In this document: in pieces, positions 1-8,068 of the stretch
How positions within the stretch are numbered: position 1 is the first letter of the stretch
Layout of the letters: the number at the start of each line of letters is the position of its first letter
From: an uncultured Clostridia bacterium
GTDB lineage: Bacteria > Bacillota > Clostridia > Lachnospirales > Anaerotignaceae
Length of the DNA stretch: 64,000 bases
NCBI GenBank assembly: GCA_944379995.1
Contig: CALWGF010000002.1
Coordinates: 124,001-188,000 of the forward strand
Direction: 5' to 3'
Program-made: the position numbers and the translations under genes
The notes under the pieces: model-generated
The model's database searches: none
Told to the model about the DNA's origin: nothing
Seen by the model: the letters and a program-made list of their open reading frames with translations, nothing else

Positions 1-852
1 ATTAAAAATCTTACTCATATATATAATGAAGGTACTGTTTTTGAGAAAAAAGCTCTTGATGATATTAATATATCAGTTAAAAGAGGAGAATTTATAGGTG
101 TTATTGGTCATACTGGTTCAGGAAAATCAACACTTATACAGCATCTTAATGCTATTATGACACCTTCAAGTGGTACTATATATCTTGATGGAAAAGATAT
201 ATTTGCTGATAAAACTAAACTTAAAGAGATAAGACAAAAAGTTGGTCTTGTATTTCAATATCCGGAACATCAGCTTTTTGAAATGACAATATATAAAGAT
301 GTAGCTTTTGGCCCTACAAATATGAAACTTCCAGAAGATGAAATTAAACGTAGAGTTAAATCTGCTCTTGAAACTGTTGGTCTTTCTGAAGAATATTATG
401 AAAAATCTCCTTTTGAACTTTCTGGTGGTCAAAAAAGACGTGTTGCAATAGCCGGTGTACTTGCTATGGAGCCAGAGGTTCTTGTGCTTGATGAGCCAAC
501 AGCAGGTCTTGACCCTAAAGGTCGTGATGAAATTCTTGATGCAGTTAAAAAAATGCAAGAAAAACTTGGTATAACTGTTATTCTTGTTTCTCACTCTATG
601 GAAGACGTTGCAAAACTTGTTAGTCGTATTATTGTTATGCATAGAGGTAAATGTGTAATGACAGGTACTCCAAGAGAAGTTTTTGCTCGTGTTGATGAAG
701 TTGAAAAAATGGGACTTGCTGCACCACAAATAAGTTATGTTTTTGAAAAACTTGCTAAAAATATGAATATTGATGTGCCTCTTGATGTTTATACAACTAA
801 TGAAGCAGCAGATGTTCTTTACAGAATACTTACTGGAGGTACAAAAATATGA
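1..852 (+). CDS. ecfA2: ECF transporter ATPase, EcfA2-type (5' partial)
   Basis: ATPase subunit of an energy-coupling factor (group II ABC) transporter that powers vitamin or metal uptake through exchangeable S components. The reading frame is open from base 1, so the start lies outside the window; 283 residues are visible. Walker A GHTGSGKST lies at visible residues 36-44, the Q-loop FQYPEHQLF follows, the signature LSGGQKRR is near 140 and Walker B VLVLDEPTAGLDP near 150. The PEHQLF segment after the Q-loop is typical of EcfA proteins. The stop overlaps the ecfT start (ATGA), so the two are translationally coupled. A second ATPase (ecfA1) is expected just upstream, outside the window. Assignment as A2 rather than A1 rests on its position next to ecfT. 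Confidence 0.93.
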   Translation: MKNLTHIYNEGTVFEKKALDDINISVKRGEFIGVIGHTGSGKSTLIQHLNAIMTPSSGTIYLDGKDIFADKTKLKEIRQKVGLVFQYPEHQLFEMTIYKDVAFGPTNMKLPEDEIKRRVKSALETVGLSEEYYEKSPFELSGGQKRRVAIAGVLAMEPEVLVLDEPTAGLDPKGRDEILDAVKKMQEKLGITVILVSHSMEDVAKLVSRIIVMHRGKCVMTGTPREVFARVDEVEKMGLAAPQISYVFEKLAKNMNIDVPLDVYTTNEAADVLYRILTGGTKI

Positions 853-1652
853 TAAGAGATATTACAATAGGACAGTTTTATCCTGTGGACTCTATAATAC
901 ACAGACTTGATGCAAGAGTAAAAATTATTGCTACATTTATATATATTATTTCGCTTTTTATAATGGATAGTTTTATTGCTTATGCATTTGTAATACTTGC
1001 TTTAGCTGCTACTATAAAAGCATCAAAAGTACCTCTTTCATTTATGCTTAGAGGTATAAAAAGTATTTTTATAATTATAATTTTTACAGCATTTTTAAAT
1101 GTATTTACAACAAGTGAGGGAACTGTACTTTTTAACTGGGGTATTATTACAATAACATCTAAAGGTGTTTATATGGCTGTTTTAATGTGTTTAAGACTTG
1201 TACTTCTTATTGTTGGGTCATCTCTTATGACACTTACAACAACACCTATACAGCTTACAGACGGTATTGAATATATACTTAGACCACTTAAAAAAATAGG
1301 TGTTCCTTCTCATGAAATTGCTATGATGATGACAATAGCTTTAAGATTTATACCAACTTTGCTTGATGAAACAGATAAAATTATGAAAGCACAACAGGCA
1401 AGAGGTGCTGATTTTGATACAGGTAATTTAATTCAAAAAGCAAAAAGCCTTGTACCTATACTTGTTCCGCTTTTTATATCAGCTTTTAGACGTGCTGATG
1501 AACTTGCTATGGCTATGGAAGCAAGATGTTATAATGGTGCTGAAAACAGAACAAGAATGAATGTTATGAGATATAGCAAAGGTGATTATAAGGCTTATGT
1601 TATTATTGTAATTTATGTTGTACTTAGTTTTGTATTGAGATATATATTTTAA
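849..1652 (+). CDS. ecfT: ECF transporter transmembrane protein EcfT
   Basis: Scaffold membrane subunit that couples the EcfA ATPases to the substrate-binding S component. The 267 residues contain several hydrophobic segments (about 25-60, 70-90, 105-130, 250-267). The two coupling motifs in the cytoplasmic helices are visible: AQQARG at 181-186 and AMEARC at 222-227. The length is normal for the family. The start overlaps the ecfA2 stop. A terminator follows directly, so the ecfA-ecfT unit ends here, although truA is only one gene away. Confidence 0.93.
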   Translation: MIRDITIGQFYPVDSIIHRLDARVKIIATFIYIISLFIMDSFIAYAFVILALAATIKASKVPLSFMLRGIKSIFIIIIFTAFLNVFTTSEGTVLFNWGIITITSKGVYMAVLMCLRLVLLIVGSSLMTLTTTPIQLTDGIEYILRPLKKIGVPSHEIAMMMTIALRFIPTLLDETDKIMKAQQARGADFDTGNLIQKAKSLVPILVPLFISAFRRADELAMAMEARCYNGAENRTRMNVMRYSKGDYKAYVIIVIYVVLSFVLRYIF

Positions 1653-1660
1653 AATATAAA

Positions 1661-1690
1661 GACCTTGTGAAATATCAAGGTCTTTTTTTT
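1661..1690 (+). terminator. Intrinsic terminator after ecfT
   Basis: GACCTTG (1661-1667) pairs with CAAGGTC (1676-1682) and is followed by eight T. The next gene's ribosome site begins directly after the T-run. Confidence 0.85.
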
Positions 1691-1702
1691 GGAGGGGTAT
1701 TT

Positions 1703-2740
1703 TTGAGAAGAAAAGAGCTTTCTTTTATAAATGTGCTTTTATGTGTGCTTGTAATGCTTATACATATATGTTCTTCATCTGTAAATGACCTTGATAAAAG
1801 CAGTATTTTTTATATGGGTATATTTGTACCTTGGCGTCTTTCTGCTTTTGTTGTGCAAGGTTTTATACTTTTAAGCAGTATTAAATTTTTTATAGGATTT
1901 AAAAATAAACAGCTTGATTATTTTAAATTTATAATTTCGAGAGTAAAAAAAATATTATTGCCTTATATTATAAGTGTAACTATATATTATATTTATTTTA
2001 TATATAATAATTATTATGCTGAGTTTAATTTATATGAACTTATAAAATCAATACTTTTAGGAAATCTCGTGAGTCATTTTTATTTTGTAGTTATAATATT
2101 CCAGTTTTATTTGCTTATGCCTTTATGGATAAAAATGACTAAAAATATAAATAGTTTTATTGCAATTCCTTTTTCAATACTTATTATGATTTTCTGTCAT
2201 AAATGGTTACCGTCTGTTATAAGCCTTATAAGCCCTGAAACACAATTTATATATAATGATAGACTTTTTACTTCATATTTGGCTTATTGGGTTTGTGGGT
2301 GCTATATAGGGGCTAATTATGATAAATTCTTTGAGGGTATACTTAAAAATAAAATTATAATTACAATAATATTTGCAATAATGCTTTTTGCTGATAGTGG
2401 ATTTAGTTATATTAATTCATTAGGCAATATACAGTTAAATTTTGTTGAAGATATTCATACAATGTATATATTCTCTGCTATACTTTTTACACTTATGTTT
2501 TCAAAAATATTTGGTGAAAAAATTATAGATAAATTTACACTTTTAAGAGGTATAGACAGCCTTAGTTTTTATATATATCTTTATCATTGTATATTGGTAT
2601 ATGAGTCAACTCATTATATGTGGCGACATTTTATAACTGATTTATCATTTAGCTTTATATCAAAATTCGTATTAACATATGGTGTTGTTTTTGTTGTTTC
2701 TTATATTTATATAAAAATTAAAGAGAGGAGAAAAGCATAA
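1703..2740 (+). CDS. Membrane acyltransferase (acyltransferase 3 family)
   Basis: Integral-membrane protein of 345 residues resembling the acyltransferase-3 (OafA/WecH-like) family, which transfers acyl groups to surface sugars or peptidoglycan. About ten hydrophobic helices are visible, with an early His in the first helix (VLVMLIHICS) as in the family, and YHCILVY near the C-terminus. The start is TTG at 1703, placed by GGAGGGG at 1691-1697. An in-frame ATG at 1667 lies inside the preceding terminator and is not used. The stop overlaps the truA ATG (TAATG), so it is coupled to truA. This gene is not part of the usual ecfT-truA cluster and looks like an insertion. The substrate cannot be told. 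Confidence 0.75.
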   Translation: MRRKELSFINVLLCVLVMLIHICSSSVNDLDKSSIFYMGIFVPWRLSAFVVQGFILLSSIKFFIGFKNKQLDYFKFIISRVKKILLPYIISVTIYYIYFIYNNYYAEFNLYELIKSILLGNLVSHFYFVVIIFQFYLLMPLWIKMTKNINSFIAIPFSILIMIFCHKWLPSVISLISPETQFIYNDRLFTSYLAYWVCGCYIGANYDKFFEGILKNKIIITIIFAIMLFADSGFSYINSLGNIQLNFVEDIHTMYIFSAILFTLMFSKIFGEKIIDKFTLLRGIDSLSFYIYLYHCILVYESTHYMWRHFITDLSFSFISKFVLTYGVVFVVSYIYIKIKERRKA

Positions 2741-3477
2741 TGAATATACTTTTAACTGTTGCATATGACGGAACAAATTATTTTGGCTGGCAAAGACAAA
2801 AGGGTGACCCTGTTGTTACTGTTGAACAGAAAATATATGAGGCTTGTAACTCTCTTTTTAGAAAAGAATTTGAAATAACAGGTGCAAGTCGTACAGATAG
2901 AGGTGTTCATGCTCTTGGTCAAAGAGTTCTTGTTAATGTTGATACAAATATACCTATTGAAAGAATACCACGTGCTTTAAACTCATTTCTTCCACAGGAT
3001 ATAGTTGTAAATTGTGCAAAAGAAGTTGATTATGATTTCCATCCAAGATATAACTGTGTAAAAAAGACTTATAGATACCGTATATATAATGAAGAATATA
3101 AAAATCCACTTGAACGAGCTTATACTGAATTTGTTTATAAACCACTTGATGTTGATAAAATGAAAATTGCAGCAGAATATTTTAAGGGAACTCACGATTT
3201 TAAAGGATTTTGTTCTGCTCAAACAGAAGTAAAATCCACAGTTAGAACAATATTTGATATTTCTGTTGAAAAAAATGGAAATGTTGTTGAAATATATGTT
3301 ACAGGCGATGGATTTTTATATAATATGGTTAGAATTATAGCAGGTACTCTTATATATGTTGGTCTTTCAAAAATTAATCCATTAGATATGGAAGATATAA
3401 TAAATTCTTGTGATAGAAGTAGAGCAGGAAAAACAGCAGGACCAGAAGGTCTTACTCTTATGAAAATATATTATTAA
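2740..3477 (+). CDS. truA: tRNA pseudouridine(38-40) synthase TruA
   Basis: Converts uridines 38-40 in the anticodon stem-loop of tRNAs to pseudouridine. The 245 residues carry the catalytic motif GASRTDRGVHALGQ with the nucleophile Asp at residue 53, and the N-terminal VAYDGTNYFGWQRQ typical of TruA. Length is normal. The start overlaps the stop of the acyltransferase gene; AGAGGAG at 2723-2729 is its ribosome site. A terminator follows, so truA ends the unit and the ribosomal protein genes have their own promoter. Confidence 0.96.
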   Translation: MNILLTVAYDGTNYFGWQRQKGDPVVTVEQKIYEACNSLFRKEFEITGASRTDRGVHALGQRVLVNVDTNIPIERIPRALNSFLPQDIVVNCAKEVDYDFHPRYNCVKKTYRYRIYNEEYKNPLERAYTEFVYKPLDVDKMKIAAEYFKGTHDFKGFCSAQTEVKSTVRTIFDISVEKNGNVVEIYVTGDGFLYNMVRIIAGTLIYVGLSKINPLDMEDIINSCDRSRAGKTAGPEGLTLMKIYY

Positions 3478-3510
3478 AATATTGATTTTTATTATAAAAT
3501 CAATATTTTT
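3478..3510 (+). terminator. Intrinsic terminator after truA
   Basis: Twelve-base-pair stem (3478-3489 with 3496-3507) around a six-base loop, followed by three further T. It lies directly after the stop codon and upstream of the rplM promoter. Confidence 0.75.
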
Positions 3511-3513
3511 ATG

Positions 3514-3542
3514 TTGACAAAGATAATTTGTTATAATATAAT
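3514..3542 (+). promoter_or_regulatory. Promoter of the rplM-rpsI operon
   Basis: TTGACA at 3514-3519 and TATAAT at 3537-3542 with a 17-base spacer: a perfect consensus sigma-A promoter. A second TATAAT at 3532 is offset by five bases. Confidence 0.85.
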
Positions 3543-3548
3543 ATATAC

Positions 3549-3713
3549 CGTTATGTAATGACTTTAGAGCCTTTTGGCTTTAAATATATAAGTATTAATG
3601 TGGGACTCAATAAGGCATACATAATATATGTATGGTGGAGATTGTATTTTTCTTTTCCCAAAGAAAATGCAAAGTCAAAGAGTCAATTAAATGTATTAAG
3701 GGAGGTAAAAACA
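3549..3713 (+). ncRNA. Structured 5' leader of rplM-rpsI (candidate L13/S9 autoregulatory leader)
   Basis: About 165 transcribed bases before the ATG contain three clear hairpins: 3563-3571 with 3576-3584 (9 bp, one G.U), 3616-3623 with 3627-3634 (8 bp) and 3648-3655 with 3660-3667 (8 bp). GACTTT at 3560 can also pair with AAAGTC at 3671, and GACTC at 3604 with GAGTC at 3680, closing larger domains. Firmicutes are known to have an L13 leader that regulates rplM-rpsI. I cannot confirm that this one matches the published consensus. Confidence 0.55.
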
Positions 3714-4151
3714 ATGAGAACAACTTTTATTGCAAAAGCTGCAGAAGTTGAAAGAAAATGGTACGTTGTAGACGCTACTGATAAGACATTAGGACGTCTT
3801 GCATCAGAAGTTGCTAAAGTTTTAAGAGGTAAAAATAAAGCAATTTACACACCAAACGTTGACACAGGTGATTATGTAATCATCGTTAATGCTGAAAAAA
3901 TCGCTGTAACAGGTAAAAAGTTAGACCAGAAAGTTTACACACATCATACAGGTTACATTGGAGGATTAAAAACAATTACTCTTAAAAAACAGCTTGAAAA
4001 GAAACCAGAAGAAGTTATCAAACATGCTGTTAAGGGTATGCTTCCAAAGAATGCTCTCGGAAGAAAAATGTTTGGCAAGCTTCATGTATATGCAGGTCCA
4101 GACCACAAACATGCAGCTCAGAAACCTGAAGTATTAGAATTAAACTTTTAA
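3714..4151 (+). CDS. rplM: 50S ribosomal protein L13
   Basis: Large-subunit ribosomal protein of 145 residues, the normal length. Recognised by [17 protein letters not shown], the [11 protein letters not shown] segment and [10 protein letters not shown]. The start is ATG 3714, placed by GGGAGG at 3700-3705. In-frame ATGs further upstream fall in the structured leader and would add a non-family N-terminus. It forms an operon with rpsI, 22 bases downstream. Confidence 0.97.
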   Translation: MRTTFIAKAAEVERKWYVVDATDKTLGRLASEVAKVLRGKNKAIYTPNVDTGDYVIIVNAEKIAVTGKKLDQKVYTHHTGYIGGLKTITLKKQLEKKPEEVIKHAVKGMLPKNALGRKMFGKLHVYAGPDHKHAAQKPEVLELNF

Positions 4152-4173
4152 TTAAACGAGAGGAGGAAGAATA

Positions 4174-4566
4174 ATGGCAGCAGCTAGATACTATGGTACA
4201 GGTAGAAGAAAATCATCCGTAGCTAGAGTTTATTTAGTACCAGGCAGCGGAAAAATTACAATAAATAAAAGAGATATTGACGAATATTTCGGTCTTGAAA
4301 CATTAAAGCTTATCGTTCGTCAGCCACTTGAGCTTACAGAAACAACAGCTAAATTTGACGTTTTAGTAAATGTTTATGGTGGTGGTTTCACAGGTCAGGC
4401 AGGTGCTATCAGACACGGTATTTCAAGAGCTTTACTTGAAGCTGATACAGATTACAGACCAGCTTTAAAGAGTGCAGGTTTCCTTACAAGAGACCCAAGA
4501 ATGAAAGAAAGAAAGAAATATGGTCTCAAAGCAGCGAGACGTGCTCCACAGTTCTCAAAAAGATAA
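4174..4566 (+). CDS. rpsI: 30S ribosomal protein S9
   Basis: Small-subunit ribosomal protein of 130 residues. The N-terminal [14 protein letters not shown], the [19 protein letters not shown] core and the basic C-terminal [17 protein letters not shown] tail, which reaches the P-site tRNA, are all present. GAGGAGGA lies eight bases before the ATG. It ends the rplM-rpsI operon, with a strong terminator downstream. Confidence 0.97.
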   Translation: MAAARYYGTGRRKSSVARVYLVPGSGKITINKRDIDEYFGLETLKLIVRQPLELTETTAKFDVLVNVYGGGFTGQAGAIRHGISRALLEADTDYRPALKSAGFLTRDPRMKERKKYGLKAARRAPQFSKR

Positions 4567-4620
4567 TTTTTGGAATTGTTTGGAATTTTATTTCTATCAA
4601 TTCATACTACTTAAAATTAA

Positions 4621-4647
4621 AAGGACACTTTATAGTGTCCTTTTTTA
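4621..4647 (+). terminator. Intrinsic terminator after rpsI
   Basis: AAGGACACT (4621-4629) pairs with AGTGTCCTT (4634-4642), followed by further T. Confidence 0.85.
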
Positions 4648-4702
4648 TATGTAATTTAATTATTTATATTAAATTTATACTTAATATAGAAAAAATAAAT
4701 AA

Positions 4703-4732
4703 TTGGTGATATACTATTTAATTGGATATAAT
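4703..4732 (+). promoter_or_regulatory. Probable aspS promoter
   Basis: TTGGTG at 4703-4708 and TATAAT at 4727-4732 with an 18-base spacer, about 45 bases before the aspS start. Confidence 0.55.
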
Positions 4733-4776
4733 TATTTTTAATAGTATTTGAAAGAAAAAAAGTGAGAGGTGTATTC

Positions 4777-6540
4777 ATGTTTCAGTCAAGAACTCATACA
4801 TGTAACGACTTGCGTATAAACAATGTCGGTGAAACAGTTACCATTGTAGGTTGGTACGAAAATTTAAGAAAGGTAAGTAAAACTCTTGGTTTCCTTGTAT
4901 TAAGAGATTTTTACGGTACTACACAGGTAGTTATTGAAACAGAAGAGATGATGGATAAAATCTCTGATGTAAATTGCGAATCAACACTTTCAATTACAGG
5001 TGTTGTAAGAGAACGTTCAAGCAAAAATAATAACATTCCAACAGGTGAAATTGAAGTTGTTCCAACTGATATAACAGTGCTTGGAAAATGTATATATAAT
5101 GAACTTCCTTTTGAAATTAATCATTCAAAAGATGCTGATGAAAACGCACGTCTTAAATATCGTTATCTTGATTTAAGAAATCCTGCGGTAAAAGATAAAA
5201 TAATATTAAGAAGTAATGTTGTTGCTGAACTTAGAAGAAGTATGACAGAACAAGGATTTTTAGAAATAACAACTCCTATTCTTACTTGTTCATCTCCTGA
5301 AGGTGCTAGAGATTATCTTGTTCCTTCAAGAAATCACCCAGGAAAATTTTATGCTCTTCCACAGGCTCCACAGCAGTTTAAACAACTTCTTATGACTTCT
5401 GGTTTTGATAGATATTTCCAGATTGCTCCTTGTTTTAGAGATGAAGACGCTCGTGCTGACCGTTCACCTGGTGAATTTTATCAGCTTGATATGGAAATGG
5501 CTTTTGCTACTCAGGAAGATATTTTCAAAGTTCTTGAAGAAGTTCTTCCTCCTATATTTGCAAAATACGGTAAATATAAAAATGGTTCAACTGTACCATT
5601 TAGAAGAGTGTCATATAATGATGCTATGGAAATTTACGGTTCAGACAAGCCAGACCTTCGTATAGACCTTGTTTTACAAGATGCAACTGAATGTATGCAA
5701 GACTGTGGATTTGGTCCATTTGAAGGTAATGTAATTAAAGCAGTTGTTGTAAGTGACTGTAAAGAAACAAGAAAAGTAATTGATAAAATGTGTGCTGATG
5801 TTGAAGTTCAGACAGGTAATAAAGCATATTGGTTTAAAGTTGATGAAAACGGAAACTTTGCTGGTGGTATATCAAAATTCCTTGCTGATAGAAAAGATGC
5901 TGTTACAGAGGCACTTGGACTTAAAGCAGGTGATTTTGTTGGACTTGCAGCAGGCAAAAAAGGTGTTGCACAGAAAACAGCAGGTGTATTTAGAAAAATT
6001 CTTGGTAATACAGTTGCTGGTCATATGGATAAAGAATGTTATGAATTCTGTTGGGTTGTTGATTTCCCAATGTATGAAATCGGTGAAGAATCAGGTGAAC
6101 TTGAATTCTGCCACAATCCATTCTCAATGCCACAAGGCGGTATGAAAGACCTTTTAGAAAAAGACCCACTTGATATATATGCATATCAGTATGACCTTGT
6201 ATGTAACGGTGTTGAACTTTCATCTGGTGCTGTTCGTAATCATGACCCAGAAATAATGGTTAAAGCATTTGAAATGGTTGGTCTTGGAGAAGATGATGTT
6301 AAGGCTAAATTCCCAGCTATGTATAATGCATTCTGTTATGGTGCACCACCACATGCAGGTATTGCTCCTGGTGTTGACCGTATGGTAATGCTTATTGCTG
6401 GTGAAGAAAGCATAAGAGAAATTATACCATTCCCAATGAATAAATCAGCTCAGGACGTTATGATGGGTGCTCCTGCTGAAGTATCAGAAAAACAGCTTAG
6501 TGATGTTCATATTAAAATTGATATAAAGAAAGAAAAATAA
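4777..6540 (+). CDS. aspS: Aspartate--tRNA ligase
   Basis: Charges tRNA-Asp (and possibly tRNA-Asn) with aspartate. The 587 residues show the N-terminal OB fold (about 15-100), class II motif 2 (FRDEDARADRSPGEFYQLDMEM), the bacterial GAD insert (about 290-400) and class II motif 3 (GAPPHAGIAPGVDRMVML). The start is ATG 4777, six bases after GAGAGGTG; a GTG at 4762 would overlap that site. It is a single-gene unit between two terminators. Whether it is discriminating or not cannot be told without knowing if gatCAB is present. Confidence 0.97.
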   Translation: MFQSRTHTCNDLRINNVGETVTIVGWYENLRKVSKTLGFLVLRDFYGTTQVVIETEEMMDKISDVNCESTLSITGVVRERSSKNNNIPTGEIEVVPTDITVLGKCIYNELPFEINHSKDADENARLKYRYLDLRNPAVKDKIILRSNVVAELRRSMTEQGFLEITTPILTCSSPEGARDYLVPSRNHPGKFYALPQAPQQFKQLLMTSGFDRYFQIAPCFRDEDARADRSPGEFYQLDMEMAFATQEDIFKVLEEVLPPIFAKYGKYKNGSTVPFRRVSYNDAMEIYGSDKPDLRIDLVLQDATECMQDCGFGPFEGNVIKAVVVSDCKETRKVIDKMCADVEVQTGNKAYWFKVDENGNFAGGISKFLADRKDAVTEALGLKAGDFVGLAAGKKGVAQKTAGVFRKILGNTVAGHMDKECYEFCWVVDFPMYEIGEESGELEFCHNPFSMPQGGMKDLLEKDPLDIYAYQYDLVCNGVELSSGAVRNHDPEIMVKAFEMVGLGEDDVKAKFPAMYNAFCYGAPPHAGIAPGVDRMVMLIAGEESIREIIPFPMNKSAQDVMMGAPAEVSEKQLSDVHIKIDIKKEK

Positions 6541-6551
6541 TTAATATTTTT

Positions 6552-6587
6552 AATACTGTTGATAACATTTATCAACAGTATTTTTTT
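6552..6587 (+). terminator. Intrinsic terminator after aspS
   Basis: Fourteen-base-pair stem (6552-6565 with 6569-6582) followed by further T. Confidence 0.85.
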
Positions 6588-6600
6588 ATTTAAAATGTTG

Positions 6601-6627
6601 TTGACATTAAAAATATAGTGTGATAAT
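6601..6627 (+). promoter_or_regulatory. Possible promoter of the DUF2325-DUF3793-flavodoxin genes
   Basis: TTGACA at 6601-6606 and an extended TGTGATAAT ending at 6627. The 15-base spacing is shorter than ideal. A palindrome (6640-6655) lies just downstream of the expected start point. Confidence 0.45.
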
Positions 6628-6639
6628 ATCATATCACAA

Positions 6640-6655
6640 GTTAGTTATAGCTAAC
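6640..6655. promoter_or_regulatory. Palindrome GTTAG-N6-CTAAC, candidate iron-type operator
   Basis: Sixteen-base near-perfect inverted repeat (seven of eight positions pair) between the promoter and the ribosome site of the DUF2325 gene. TTAG-N6-CTAA resembles the half-site layout of DtxR/IdeR-family operators. A second copy occurs at 6973-6988. It could instead be an RNA hairpin in the leader. Confidence 0.5.
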
Positions 6656-6679
6656 AAATAATATTATAGGGAGGAAACA

Positions 6680-6958
6680 ATGAGCGTTGTAATAGTAGGT
6701 GGTCACGACCGTATGGTTAGACAATATATGGATATATGCAAAGGTTTTAAATGTAAGGCTAAAGTTTTTACACATATGCCAGCTGATTTTAAAAATAAAA
6801 TAGGGAGAGCTGACCTTCTTGTACTTTTTACAAATACTGTTTCCCACAAAATGGTTTCAGGAGCTGTACAAGAGGCTAAAAAGAATAATATTCCTATGGT
6901 TCATAGTCATAGTAGCAGTTCTTGTGCATTAAAGAAAATTCTTGAAGAATATAAATAA
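6680..6958 (+). CDS. DUF2325 domain protein
   Basis: Small soluble protein of 92 residues matching the DUF2325 pattern: N-terminal VVIVGGHDRM, a central LLVLFTNTVSHKM and SHSSSSCAL near the C-terminus with a single late Cys. The molecular function is unknown to me. It is the first gene of a three-gene set with DUF3793 and flavodoxin, with GGGAGG eight bases before its ATG. The flanking GTTAG-N6-CTAAC palindromes suggest metal- or redox-responsive expression, which is inference. Confidence 0.85.
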   Translation: MSVVIVGGHDRMVRQYMDICKGFKCKAKVFTHMPADFKNKIGRADLLVLFTNTVSHKMVSGAVQEAKKNNIPMVHSHSSSSCALKKILEEYK

Positions 6959-6972
6959 TTTTTTGATTAAAA

Positions 6973-6988
6973 GTTAGAAATAACTAAC
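6973..6988. promoter_or_regulatory. Second GTTAG-N6-CTAAC palindrome
   Basis: Same GTTAG and CTAAC arms with the same six-base gap as the site at 6640, again followed by AAAT, and placed directly before the DUF3793 ribosome site. The recurrence before two neighbouring genes argues against chance. Confidence 0.5.
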
Positions 6989-7005
6989 AAATGGAGGTTG
7001 TTATA

Positions 7006-7581
7006 ATGAGTTCACTTGAAAATATGCTTATATTACATTGTGCCCCAACACTTTTGGGTATAAAACAGGCAAATCTTTTTTCATGTCCAATAGAGGATAG
7101 TGAAGAACTTTTAAATGAAATAAATACATATAACAATCTTTTAAATTTAAAGGATATTTATTTTAAAGTCCTTTATACATGTAAAAGTAGAATATTTATT
7201 CTTGTATATCGTAAAACAAAAATGTTTTCATATATTACCCATAGAAAAGTTGCTTATTTTTTAAAAAGTGAAGGATATAATATACCAAAAGTTATTGATG
7301 ATATAGATAATACACTTAACTTTTTGGGAAAAAGAATTACAGGGTGTGAAGAATTTCCTCATGAAATAGGCTTTTTCCTTGGATATCCTAAAGAAGACGT
7401 TTTTGAATATATAAAAAATAGCGGCAGAAATTATAAATTCTGTGGATACTGGAAAGTTTATGGTGATGAAAAAAAAGCTAAAAAAACTTTTTGGCAGTAT
7501 CGAAAATGTAAAGAAGTTATGGAAAATAAAAGAAATTCAGGAACATCAGTATTAAATCTTCTTGGTGTTTCTAATATTTAA
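7006..7581 (+). CDS. DUF3793 family protein
   Basis: Protein of 191 residues. Family features are the N-terminal HCAPTLLGIKQANLFSC, the central EFPHEIGFFLGYPKEDV and the C-terminal FCGYWKVY followed by a Tyr/Cys segment (QYRKCKEVM). DUF3793 genes commonly sit beside ferrous-iron transport and flavodoxin genes in Clostridia, which suggests a role in iron or haem handling; the biochemical activity is not known to me. The start is ATG 7006, nine bases after GGAGG at 6993-6997. An in-frame ATG at 6991 overlaps that site and is rejected. Flavodoxin follows 13 bases downstream. Confidence 0.85.
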   Translation: MSSLENMLILHCAPTLLGIKQANLFSCPIEDSEELLNEINTYNNLLNLKDIYFKVLYTCKSRIFILVYRKTKMFSYITHRKVAYFLKSEGYNIPKVIDDIDNTLNFLGKRITGCEEFPHEIGFFLGYPKEDVFEYIKNSGRNYKFCGYWKVYGDEKKAKKTFWQYRKCKEVMENKRNSGTSVLNLLGVSNI

Positions 7582-7594
7582 GGAGGATAATAAA

Positions 7595-8020
7595 ATGTCA
7601 AAAATCGCAGTAATTTATTGGAGTGGTACAGGTAATACAGCTGTTATGGCTGATGAAATCGCAAACGGTGCAAAAGAAGCCGGTGCTGATGTTTCAGTAT
7701 TTTCAGTTGACCAGTTCTCAGGTAGTATAAAAGATTATGACAAAGTAGCTTTCGGTTGCTCTGCTATGGGTGATGAAGTGCTTGAAGAAGCTGAATTTGA
7801 ACCATTCTTTGAAAGTATAGAAAATAATCTTTCTGGTAAAAAAATTGCTCTTTTCGGTTCATATGGCTGGGGAGATGGTCAATGGATGAGAGATTGGGAA
7901 GAAAGAGTAAATGATAAAAATGCAAACCTTTATGATACAGGTCTTATGATTAATGGTATGCCTGATGATGAAGGTAAAGAAACTTGCAAAAACTTTGGAA
8001 AAGGTTTTGTTGCATTCTAA
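7595..8020 (+). CDS. Flavodoxin, short-chain
   Basis: FMN-binding electron carrier of 141 residues that can replace ferredoxin, typically under iron limitation. The phosphate-binding loop SGTGNT is at residues 10-15. The FMN isoalloxazine loops are GCSAMGDE (near 54) and GSYGWGDGQW (near 88), with the stacking Trp and Tyr present. The start is ATG 7595 after AGGAGG at 7581-7586. It shares an operon with DUF3793 (13-base gap). The pairing fits an iron-saving response but regulation is inferred. Confidence 0.93.
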   Translation: MSKIAVIYWSGTGNTAVMADEIANGAKEAGADVSVFSVDQFSGSIKDYDKVAFGCSAMGDEVLEEAEFEPFFESIENNLSGKKIALFGSYGWGDGQWMRDWEERVNDKNANLYDTGLMINGMPDDEGKETCKNFGKGFVAF

Positions 8021-8068
8021 AAAATAGCTTTTTTGCCTTAAATGGTATTATATAAAAAATATAAGAAG

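Noticed and set aside
1667-1702. ATG 1667 as the acyltransferase start
   Set aside because: It lies within the ecfT terminator stem; TTG 1703 is correctly spaced from GGAGGGG.
3558-3713. N-terminal extension of ribosomal protein L13
   Set aside because: L13 is complete from ATG 3714 with a strong ribosome site; the upstream frame is the structured leader.
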